Positions 1 through 6,841 of a DNA stretch of 6,841 nucleotides are shown here, one piece after another. The notes under the pieces were generated by a model. It ran no database searches and was not told where the DNA came from. It saw only the letters and a list, made by a program, of their open reading frames with translations. The translations under genes were made by a program, and so were the position numbers. How positions within the stretch are numbered: position 1 is the first letter of the stretch; the number at the start of each line of letters is the position of its first letter. Origin of the DNA: Novosphingobium sp. (GTDB taxonomy: Bacteria > Pseudomonadota > Alphaproteobacteria > Sphingomonadales > Sphingomonadaceae); NCBI GenBank assembly GCA_027490345.1, contig JAIXYF010000178.1:1-6841 (forward strand). The letters are read 5' to 3'.

Positions 1-2886
1 CGTGGTGTTGGCGTTCATCACCTGGCTGGTGCGGCTCGCCACGGTCAGCGCCAGCGGCGCGTTGCCGGTTTCGGTGTAGCCGTTTTCCTTCAGGCGGAAG
101 TATTCGATCGTCGCGCGGGGCTTGAGCTTGAACTGTTCGCCCACCGCGAGGGTATAGGACAGGCCGCCCGCGCCGGAAATCAGCGTGCCCTTCCACTTGG
201 CGCCCGCCCCATAGCCGAAGGCCTGATTGTCGACCGTGCCGGTGAAAGTGCGGGTCGAGGTGAACGAGGGGCGGCCATAGCCGACCCGCGCATAGGCATA
301 GAACGGCCCCGAGGCGAGGCGCCAGAACCCGGCCAGCTCGATATCGCTGACTTTGACCTTCTGCGTGGCATCGGTGGTCGAATTGCCCGTCAAATAGGTG
401 AACGAGGCGCCGAGGTGGCCAAAGCCGAACGCCTTCTCGAAGCCAAGCGAAAGGCCGCCGCCGCTGTTGCTGTAGCCGGCGGTGGCGCCAGCGGTCTTCT
501 TGCCCTTGAAGTAGATCGGTTCAAGCCAGGCGCCCGCGCCGCTGATGGTGAACCAGCTCGAATCGTCGTCGATCCGCCGCGCGGCCAGGCGCGTGCCGCG
601 CGCCAGCAGATCAAGCGATCCGCCTGCATAGTCCGGCAGCATCTGGTTGAACTGGGTCTGCAGGGCGGCGGTGTCTGCGGCTTGCAGCAGGCTGGCCTGC
701 AGCAGCGTGTCCTTGCCCGCATTGGCGATGATCGCGTTATAAGCCTGCGATTGCGGCACGTTGAGGCCGATCTCGCTGGCCGATTTGCGCGCGATGGTCA
801 GCGTCACGTCATTGCCCACGGCGGCCACCGTGCCCTTGAACAGCACGGGCAGGTTGAGCGCCGATGTGGCGACGTTCGCCCCGCCGGTCAGCGTACCGGC
901 GCTGAGCACGGTGTAGGTGCCTTCCGCCTCGGTCAGCGAAGTCACCCGTGCGGTGATCTTGGCGCCCGAGGCAAAGCTGGCGGTCTGCGCCACCAGCTTC
1001 GAGGAAGTGCCCGTTGCGCCGTCGACGAACACGCCGAGCGTGCCGGTCGCGCCGACATCGAGCGACTTGATCGTGGTCGTCGTGGCGGCATTGGCCCCGA
1101 ACGTGCCGCCATTGACCGTGACGGCAAGCTGCGAGCCGCCCGTGACAGTGCCGCGATAGATCGCATTGCCGGTCAGGCTCAGCGTGCCGACCTGATCATT
1201 CAGGATCAGCGTGCCGGTGAAGCGCGAATTCGCCGCCATCGACATCGCGGCCGTGCCCGTGCCGAAATCGATATCGCCGATATACTTGGCATCGTCGGCC
1301 AGTTTCACCGTGTCGTTGCCGGCGCCCAGGAACGTCTTGCCGGTGATCCGGCCCGAGCCGACATCGAGCGTATCGTTACCGCTGCCGGTGAGGATGTTGC
1401 CGGTGATCGTGGTGTAGATCTTGGCGGTATCGGGATCGTAGCCTTCCGCGTCCTTTTCAGTCTTCTGCGCGGCGGCATCGGCGGTGTTGAGATATTGCTT
1501 GATCGTCACGCCCGAGGTGTTGGCCGAAAGGTCGATCGCAGCGAGCTGGTCCTCGCTCGAACCGGTCACCGAGATGTCGCCGGTGTTGTCGAGCGCGGTC
1601 AGCGTGCCGGAAAGATCCTTGATCGCAGAGGACGAGCCGATCCCCGGCTGGCTGATCACGGCGCTGATCGTGCCGCTGTTGTAAAGCGTGCCAACGGTCG
1701 ATCCGGCGTTGATCAGGATCGCCACAGCGCCCGAATCCACCGTCGTCGCAGTCACGTTGCCGCTCACGCCGATGCCCTTGGTCAGCGTGACATTGCCGCC
1801 CTTGCCGCCGATCACCACGCCTGCGGCATTGGTCGAGCTGAACGTGGCATTGGCTGCCACGCTGCCATCGATACCCAGCGAATAGGTGCCGGTGCTGCTG
1901 GCGCCGCTGCCGATGGTGATGTTGTTCGCGCCGCCGATCTGGATCGCCGGGCCATTGCCAATTGCCTGAACCGAGCCGGTGGTCTCCGCCGTGGACCCGC
2001 TGCCCGAAGCGGTGGTGACGACCACGCCGCCCACAACATTGCCGTTGATCTCGACCGCAGCTTTGCCGGTGGACAGCGCGCTGCGCGGCAGGTTCTGGGT
2101 CGCACCACTATCGGCGGTGTAGGAGGCGTTCTGCGAAAGCGCGCCGTTGATCTTGACGAGGCCGCCGACATCGCCGTTCACGACCAGCGCCTGTGCGCCG
2201 CTGCCGACCACGCCAATCGTGCCGCCCGCGCTCACGTTGCCGGAAACCGCGCCGGTACGCACGCCAACGGCATTGTCGCCCTTGACCTTGATCGTGCCGG
2301 TGTTGGTGAGCGATCCGGTGAGCGCTGAATCCACCGCGATGCCTGCCGAATCCACACCATCGACCGTGATTGTGCCAGTGTTGGAAATCGCACCGGTAAA
2401 GGTGCCGCCCGGCGCGATGCGAATGCCATAGCGGCCGGTGGCCTGAGCGATCGGGCCTTCGGGAATGCCGTTGTTGTCGGCATCGGGCGGGGTGAAGGTT
2501 TCCAGCGCCTGAATCGTGCCGGCGTTGGAGATGTTGGCCGTCCGGCTGCCCTGAACCAGAACGCCGGTCGCGCCGTTGCCGGCGCCCATATCCAGCGTAC
2601 CGCCTTCCTGCACGGTGACGTTCGAGTTGGAATCGACGGTGACGGCGGTGCCGGTGTCGAGCTTGATCGAGCCATCCTTGGCTACAGTCACAACGCCTGC
2701 AGCAGAGGTCAGCAGCGGAACCGTGGTCGCGGTGCTCACCGTGGTATCGGCCAGAGCCGGGCTGGCACCGAAGATCAGGCCGGTGATCATGGCGGCCGGG
2801 GCGGCAGTGGCAAGAAGGCGGGCCGCGTGCTTCATGGTGCGGGTGATCGGGGCTGTGCTGTCCATCGGTATCTCGTCATCCGGCAT
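1..2886 (-). CDS. Autotransporter (type V secretion) with beta-helix-like passenger and C-terminal beta-barrel, 3' end outside window
   Basis: The minus-strand frame is open from 2886 to the left edge (962 codons, no stop). The signal peptide has a basic start (MKHAAR), a hydrophobic core and a PALA|D cleavage site at about residue 46. The passenger, about residues 47-700, is rich in Gly/Ala/Thr/Asn/Val, with recurring 'NTGTI' and 'GxVxG' strand patterns typical of beta-helix autotransporters, and has no cysteine. A helical linker follows (about 700-775), then beta-barrel strands from about residue 778 with alternating aromatic/Gly patterns such as 'GFGHLGASFTYL'. Barrels of this family are about 260-280 residues, so roughly the last third lies off the window. 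The protein should be exported by Sec and insert its barrel in the outer membrane; whether the passenger is released, and what it binds, cannot be told. I chose 2886 because AGGA sits 7 nt upstream. In-frame ATGs at 2865 and 2835 are alternatives, and 2835 gives a more ordinary signal peptide. Confidence 0.9.
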   Translation of the reverse strand, partial: MPDDEIPMDSTAPITRTMKHAARLLATAAPAAMITGLIFGASPALADTTVSTATTVPLLTSAAGVVTVAKDGSIKLDTGTAVTVDSNSNVTVQEGGTLDMGAGNGATGVLVQGSRTANISNAGTIQALETFTPPDADNNGIPEGPIAQATGRYGIRIAPGGTFTGAISNTGTITVDGVDSAGIAVDSALTGSLTNTGTIKVKGDNAVGVRTGAVSGNVSAGGTIGVVGSGAQALVVNGDVGGLVKINGALSQNASYTADSGATQNLPRSALSTGKAAVEINGNVVGGVVVTTASGSGSTAETTGSVQAIGNGPAIQIGGANNITIGSGASSTGTYSLGIDGSVAANATFSSTNAAGVVIGGKGGNVTLTKGIGVSGNVTATTVDSGAVAILINAGSTVGTLYNSGTISAVISQPGIGSSSAIKDLSGTLTALDNTGDISVTGSSEDQLAAIDLSANTSGVTIKQYLNTADAAAQKTEKDAEGYDPDTAKIYTTITGNILTGSGNDTLDVGSGRITGKTFLGAGNDTVKLADDAKYIGDIDFGTGTAAMSMAANSRFTGTLILNDQVGTLSLTGNAIYRGTVTGGSQLAVTVNGGTFGANAATTTTIKSLDVGATGTLGVFVDGATGTSSKLVAQTASFASGAKITARVTSLTEAEGTYTVLSAGTLTGGANVATSALNLPVLFKGTVAAVGNDVTLTIARKSASEIGLNVPQSQAYNAIIANAGKDTLLQASLLQAADTAALQTQFNQMLPDYAGGSLDLLARGTRLAARRIDDDSSWFTISGAGAWLEPIYFKGKKTAGATAGYSNSGGGLSLGFEKAFGFGHLGASFTYLTGNSTTDATQKVKVSDIELAGFWRLASGPFYAYARVGYGRPSFTSTRTFTGTVDNQAFGYGAGAKWKGTLISGAGGLSYTLAVGEQFKLKPRATIEYFRLKENGYTETGNAPLALTVASRTSQVMNANTT

Positions 2887-2893
2887 TGGGCGG

Positions 2894-2897
2894 TCCT
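2894..2897 (-). promoter_or_regulatory. Shine-Dalgarno for the autotransporter
   Basis: On the minus strand AGGA lies 7 nt before the ATG at 2886. It is the best-spaced ribosome binding site among the three in-frame start candidates. The 2865 ATG has only a GAG 6 nt upstream, and the 2835 ATG has nothing clear. The AGG falls in the 3' arm of the hairpin at 2895-2912. Confidence 0.5.
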
Positions 2898-2912
2898 GCC
2901 GTATTTGGCAGG
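2895..2912 (-). promoter_or_regulatory. Short inverted repeat overlapping the autotransporter ribosome binding site
   Basis: CCTGCC and GGCAGG form a perfect 6-bp inverted repeat around a 6-nt loop. In the autotransporter transcript the 3' arm contains most of the Shine-Dalgarno, so folding would hide it. No U-run follows, so it is not a terminator. It could instead be a protein operator or chance in GC-rich DNA. Confidence 0.35.
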
Positions 2913-2944
2913 GCGTGCCTTTGTGGTATCTTGTCTGGCACGCC
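2912..2944. repeat. 33-bp dyad with 8-bp perfect arms in the divergent intergenic region
   Basis: GGCGTGCC (2912-2919) and GGCACGCC (2937-2944) are exact reverse complements separated by 17 nt of lower-GC sequence. The dyad directly abuts the hairpin at 2895-2912 and lies just upstream of the autotransporter start. The layout suits a dimeric repressor or activator site, but no known operator is recognised. Confidence 0.35.
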
Positions 2945-3206
2945 GCGTCATCGCGGGTGGCCATTCATCGGTGCAAAAGCGCGCCGGGTTTCCCGTTTCG
3001 GCAGGTTGTCCGGTGCGATTTGGCCGCGTCTTAACGCGAATCGCCGCCATGCCTTAGCGGAAAATTTCAGCAGCATTGCGCCCCGGTAAAGTTTCCGTTC
3101 ATGTCTGGTGCGTTGCGGCCAAATTGCAGGCTGTGGCCGCGCTCCAAACAGGGCGGTACGGAGCGATGCCCGCATGATCATCTGGGCTGCGGCGCCTGGC
3201 AGCGCC

Positions 3207-3211
3207 AAGGG
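3207..3211 (+). promoter_or_regulatory. Shine-Dalgarno for the first photolyase gene
   Basis: AAGGG sits 7 nt before the ATG at 3219. This spacing, and the fact that the conserved N-terminus of the protein begins right there (MFLAPTRRAALDHL), favours 3219 over the upstream in-frame ATG at 3174 and GTG at 3108. Confidence 0.65.
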
Positions 3212-3218
3212 CTGGACC

Positions 3219-4406
3219 ATGTTTCTTGCACCCACGCGCCGCGCCGCGCTCGATCACCTCAGCCAGTACGTGCCCCGCGCTGGCGCGGCCTATGCCTCGG
3301 GCCGCAACACCGATCCGGGGCCAGACCGGCCCGGCGCCGTCTCGCGGCTTTCGCCGGCGATCCGCTATCGGCTGCTGACCGAGCGCGAGGTGGTGGCTGC
3401 CGCGCTGGCGCAGCACAGTTTGGCAGCGTGCGGCAAGTTTGTTCAGGAAGTCTGCTGGCGCACATACTGGAAGGGCTGGCTCGAACTGCGCCCAGCGGTG
3501 TGGCAGCGTTTTCTGACAGAGCGCGATGCCGCGCACGATGGGGCAGGCGGCAGTGCCGATCTGCTCGCGGCGGAAGCTGGCCGCACCGGGATCGATGGCT
3601 TCGATGCTTGGGCGCGCGAACTGGTGGAGACCGGGTATCTCCACAATCACGCGCGGATGTGGTTTGCCTCGATCTGGATCTTCACGCTGCGCTTGCCTTG
3701 GGCGTTGGGCGCCGATTTCTTTCTGCGCCACCTGATCGATGCCGATGCGGCCAGCAACACGCTGTCGTGGCGCTGGGTGGCGGGGCTGCAAACGGCGGGC
3801 AAGACGTATCTGGCACGCGCAGACAACATTGCGCGCTACACCGAAGGCCGCTTTGCGCCGCGCGGGCTGGCGCAGGAGGCGGCTGCCCTGATCGAACCAC
3901 CGGTGGGGCCTGCGGGCAAACTGCCCGTGCTGGCCGCGCCCGATGGGGCCGCGCCGAGCCTGCTGCTGGTGCATCATGAGGATCTCCATCCCGAATCGCT
4001 GTTTGCTGCCGATGCGCCGGTGCGCGCCGTGCACGCGGTGTGCGATCCGGTGCTGCTGTGGGGCGATGCGGCGCGGCGCTTTGCGGCTGAGGGCACGGCT
4101 GACGCCGCAGCCCGCGCGGCGGCGCAGTTCGGCTGCGGGGCGGCCCTTGCGGACAAGCTCGATGCCGAAACGCTGATCACGGCGGCGCAGGCGGCGGGCG
4201 CGCGGCAGGTGCTGACGCCCGCCGCCCCGGTTGGTCCGGTGGCCGATGCGCTGGCCGCGCTTGCGCCGATGCTCGACGCGGCGGGGATTGCGCTGCGCCC
4301 GGTGCGGCGGGGCTGGGATGCCGGAGTGTGGCCGCCCGCACGGCGCGGGTTCTTTGCCTTCGATGCCGAGATCGAAGGCCATCTGCGCGCGGATGGCCTG
4401 CTGTGA
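3219..4406 (+). CDS. NewPHL-type photolyase (FAD-binding catalytic domain first, Rossmann-like domain last)
   Basis: A 395-residue member of the photolyase/cryptochrome superfamily with no N-terminal antenna domain. The FAD-binding helical domain spans about residues 1-220: 'SRLSP' at 42-46, 'EVCWR' at 77-81, 'GYLHNHARM' ending at M147, and 'SNTLSWRWVAG' around W184. Aligned by eye with E. coli photolyase, the lesion-contact residues E274, W277, N341, M345 and W384 correspond to E77, W80, N143, M147 and W186. Trp-triad members W359 and W382 correspond to W161 and W184, and the flavin-facing N378 to N180. Residues about 245-395 look like a small alpha/beta domain ('LLLVHHEDLH' at 247-256). This inverted order defines the NewPHL class, whose characterised members repair CPDs in single-stranded DNA with light, the C-terminal domain sealing the FAD site. 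It is the first gene of the operon and overlaps the next by 4 nt. Activity on single-stranded CPDs is inferred from class. The distal triad tryptophan could not be placed. Confidence 0.87.
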   Translation: MFLAPTRRAALDHLSQYVPRAGAAYASGRNTDPGPDRPGAVSRLSPAIRYRLLTEREVVAAALAQHSLAACGKFVQEVCWRTYWKGWLELRPAVWQRFLTERDAAHDGAGGSADLLAAEAGRTGIDGFDAWARELVETGYLHNHARMWFASIWIFTLRLPWALGADFFLRHLIDADAASNTLSWRWVAGLQTAGKTYLARADNIARYTEGRFAPRGLAQEAAALIEPPVGPAGKLPVLAAPDGAAPSLLLVHHEDLHPESLFAADAPVRAVHAVCDPVLLWGDAARRFAAEGTADAAARAAAQFGCGAALADKLDAETLITAAQAAGARQVLTPAAPVGPVADALAALAPMLDAAGIALRPVRRGWDAGVWPPARRGFFAFDAEIEGHLRADGLL

Positions 4407-5937
4407 AACAAGCCCTGCAGATCGTGTGGTTCAAGCGCGATCTGCGCACGGCGGATCACCGCCCGCTGGCGCTGGCCGCAGCGGCGGGGCCGGTGCTGCC
4501 GCTCTATGTGGCAGAGCCGGGGCTGTGGGCCGAGCCGGACGCATCGGCGCGCCAATGGGCTTTCGCCGCCGAAAGCCTCGCTGAATTGCAGGCTGAGCTG
4601 GCGCGCCTGGGCCAACCGCTGTGCGTAGTGCGGGGCGATGCGGTGGCAGTGCTGCGCACCATCCACCAGCGCCATGGCATCGCCGCTTTGTGGAGCCACG
4701 AGGAAACCGGCAACGGCTGGACTTATGCGCGCGACAAGGCGGTGGCCGCATGGGCGCGCGCGGCGGGCGTGCCTTGGCATGAAGTGCCGCAGAACGGCGT
4801 GGTGCGCCGCCTCAAGACGCGGGCGGGCTGGGCGCGGGCGTGGGAACAGCGCATGGCCGAGCCGCCGACCGCGCCGCCCGCCGGGTTGCAGCCGCTGGGC
4901 GCCGATTGGCCCACGCGCATTCCCGCCGCCGCTGATCTGGGCCTTGCGCCCGATCTCTGCCCGCACCGGCAGACCGGCGGGCGCGCAGTGGGCCTTGCCA
5001 CGCTGGCCAGTTTTCTCGAACGGCGGGGCCGTGATTTTCGCTGGCAGATGTCGAGCCCCGTCACCGCGTTCGATGCCAGCTCTCGCCTTTCGCCGCACCT
5101 CACGTGGGGCACGCTTTCCTTGCGCGAGGTGGCGCAGGCCAGCCGGGCGCGGCAGGCCGGGCTGCGCGGGGATGAAAGCGCAGCCGCGCGCAGCTGGCGC
5201 GCCTCGATGATCTCGTTCAGCGGGCGCCAGCACTGGCACTGCCACTTCATGCAGAAGCTGGAGGACGAGCCGCGCATCGAGTTCGAGAACCTGCATCCCG
5301 CCTATAATGGTCTACGCCCCGACCAGCCCGATGCGCAGCGGTTGGCGGCGTGGTGCGAGGGCCAGACCGGCTATCCCTTTGTCGATGCCTGTATTCGCGC
5401 GCTGGCGGCGCATGGCTGGATCAATTTTCGGATGCGCGCGATGCTGGTATCGTTCGCCAGCTACCAGCTCTGGCTGCCATGGCGCGCCACGGGGCTGCAC
5501 CTCGCGCGCCAGTTTGTCGATTACGAGCCGGGCATTCACTGGAGCCAGATACAGATGCAGTCAGGCACCACGGGGATCAACACAATGCGCGTCTACAACC
5601 CGGTGAAGCAGGGCCACGATCAGGACCCCGAGGGCGTGTTCGTGCGCCAGTGGGTGCCCGAACTGGCCGATGTGCCCGCGCCGCTGATCCATGAACCATG
5701 GCGCTGGGACGGCGCGGCAAGCCTTGCCTATCCGCCACCCATTGTCGATCATGCAAAGGCCGCCGCTGCTGCGCGTGATGCGCTGCATGCGGTGCGCAAG
5801 GGATCGGGCCACCGCACAGCCGCCAGCCGGATTGCCGAGAAGCATGGCAGCCGCAAGGCGGGCATGCCGATGACCGGACAGAAGTCTCTTCGCCGAGCAG
5901 ATCGCGCCCCTGTAACCTCGCAACTGGCGCTGGACCT

Positions 5938-5941
<4 letters not shown>
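4403..5941 (+). CDS. Divergent photolyase/cryptochrome-family flavoprotein, lesion specificity unknown
   Basis: 512 residues with conventional order: an alpha/beta antenna-type domain (about 1-130, starting 'LQIVWFKRDLRTAD'), a linker, then the helical FAD domain (about 200-460) with 'SRLSP' (227-231), R275, 'GWINFRMRA' (338-346), D373 and 'YNPVKQGHDQDPEG'. FAD-pocket residues are mostly kept. Aligned with E. coli photolyase, however, the CPD contacts E274, W277, N341, M345 and W384 become S271, G274, F342, A346 and M385, and the Trp triad W306/W359/W382 becomes Y301/W360/I383, with N378 becoming H379. The W360-I383 stretch aligns without gaps. It is therefore unlikely to be a standard CPD photolyase; it may repair another lesion or act as a cryptochrome-like sensor. 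A basic tail (465-512) ends in QLALDL. I start at the GTG in a GTGA overlap with the previous stop; the ATG at 4328 lies inside the preceding gene and would add 25 residues absent from the fold. Confidence 0.88.
5921..5938 (+). other. Possible sliding-clamp-binding hexapeptide at the protein C-terminus
   Basis: The last six residues (507-512) of the second photolyase-family protein read QLALDL. This fits the hexapeptide form of the bacterial DnaN beta-clamp-binding motif (QxxLxL), of which Hda's QLSLPL is a known example. It follows a basic, probably disordered stretch, the usual setting for a clamp peptide. Six residues can match by chance, so this is a suggestion only. Confidence 0.4.

Positions 5942-6841
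<900 letters not shown>

Larger units (their letters stand above)
2887..3218. other. Divergent intergenic region between the autotransporter and the photolyase operon
   Basis: About 330 bases with no convincing gene. Short open frames here lack coding-like composition and matching starts. The region must hold the promoters for both directions. The best rightward sigma-70-like candidate is TTGTCC (3006-3011), a 17-nt spacer and TCTTAA (3029-3034), but its -10 is poor. A GGAAC/CGTT promoter of the EcfG general-stress type, expected for stress genes in alphaproteobacteria, was not found. Bases around 3058-3100 are AT-richer than the flanks. The frame of the first photolyase gene stays open back to a GTG at 3108 and an ATG at 3174. 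Confidence 0.6.

Noticed and set aside
415..2328. A plus-strand open frame of 637 codons opposite the autotransporter.
   Set aside because: Its translation is Arg/Ala/Asp/His-rich low-complexity with no recognisable motif. It is what GC-biased third positions of the real minus-strand gene produce on the other strand.
3097..3111. GTTC-N7-GTGC, one base off the alphaproteobacterial LexA box GTTC-N7-GTTC, upstream of the photolyase operon.
   Set aside because: A one-mismatch hit to an 8-base pattern is easily expected by chance in a region this size, and it lies about 110 bases before the start with no mapped promoter. A conserved site in relatives would revive it.
3115..3140. Inverted repeat GCGGCC / GGCCGC with a 14-nt spacer in the leader of the first photolyase gene.
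   Set aside because: Short all-GC arms are common in this base composition, and no downstream T-run or partner feature supports a terminator or riboswitch.
3099..4382. A minus-strand open frame of about 427 codons opposite the first photolyase gene.
   Set aside because: Arg/Pro/Gly/Ala-rich translation without motifs; the plus strand carries an unmistakable photolyase FAD domain over the same bases.
4328..4402. An upstream in-frame ATG that would extend the second photolyase-family protein by 25 residues.
   Set aside because: The extension is Arg-rich, lies within the coding end of the first photolyase gene and precedes the first conserved strand; the GTG at 4403 in a GTGA overlap matches the arrangement at the next junction.
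3974..5296. A minus-strand open frame of about 440 codons opposite the first and second photolyase genes.
   Set aside because: It crosses the boundary of two well-supported genes and shows no family features; a codon-bias shadow.

Overview
The window looks like chromosome of a GC-rich alphaproteobacterium. A sphingomonad (Novosphingobium/Sphingomonas-like) is my best guess, from the base composition, the strong GC bias at third codon positions, the autotransporter type and the photolyase types. Genus and species cannot be fixed by eye.

Left part (about 1-2886, minus strand): one long gene, cut by the left edge, for a type V secretion autotransporter. It has a signal peptide, a cysteine-free Gly/Thr/Asn/Ala-rich passenger predicted to be a beta-helix, an alpha-helical linker, and about 185 residues of the C-terminal beta-barrel. 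Long open frames on the opposite strand here are shadows of its codon bias.

Middle (about 2887-3218): a divergent intergenic region. It holds two abutting inverted repeats close to the autotransporter start and a good Shine-Dalgarno for the rightward operon. I see no convincing promoter.

Right part (3219 to the right edge, plus strand): a tight operon of three genes, all from the photolyase/cryptochrome superfamily but from three different branches. The first (3219-4406) has its FAD-binding catalytic domain at the N-terminus and a Rossmann-like domain at the C-terminus, the inverted layout of the NewPHL class. It keeps every CPD-contact residue I could align. The second (4403-5941) has the usual antenna-then-FAD layout, but the residues that contact the CPD lesion and two of the three electron-transfer tryptophans are replaced, and it ends in a sliding-clamp-binding-like hexapeptide. 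The third (5938 to the edge) is a bacterial (6-4) photolyase of the iron-sulfur FeS-BCP/CryPro type, truncated before its cluster cysteines. Both junctions are GTGA overlaps, so the three are probably translated together.

The likely theme is light-driven repair of UV damage, with members expected to cover CPDs in single-stranded DNA (gene 1, by class) and (6-4) photoproducts (gene 3, by family). Gene 2 is the unknown: a flavoprotein that does not look like a standard CPD photolyase and may be tethered to the replication clamp.
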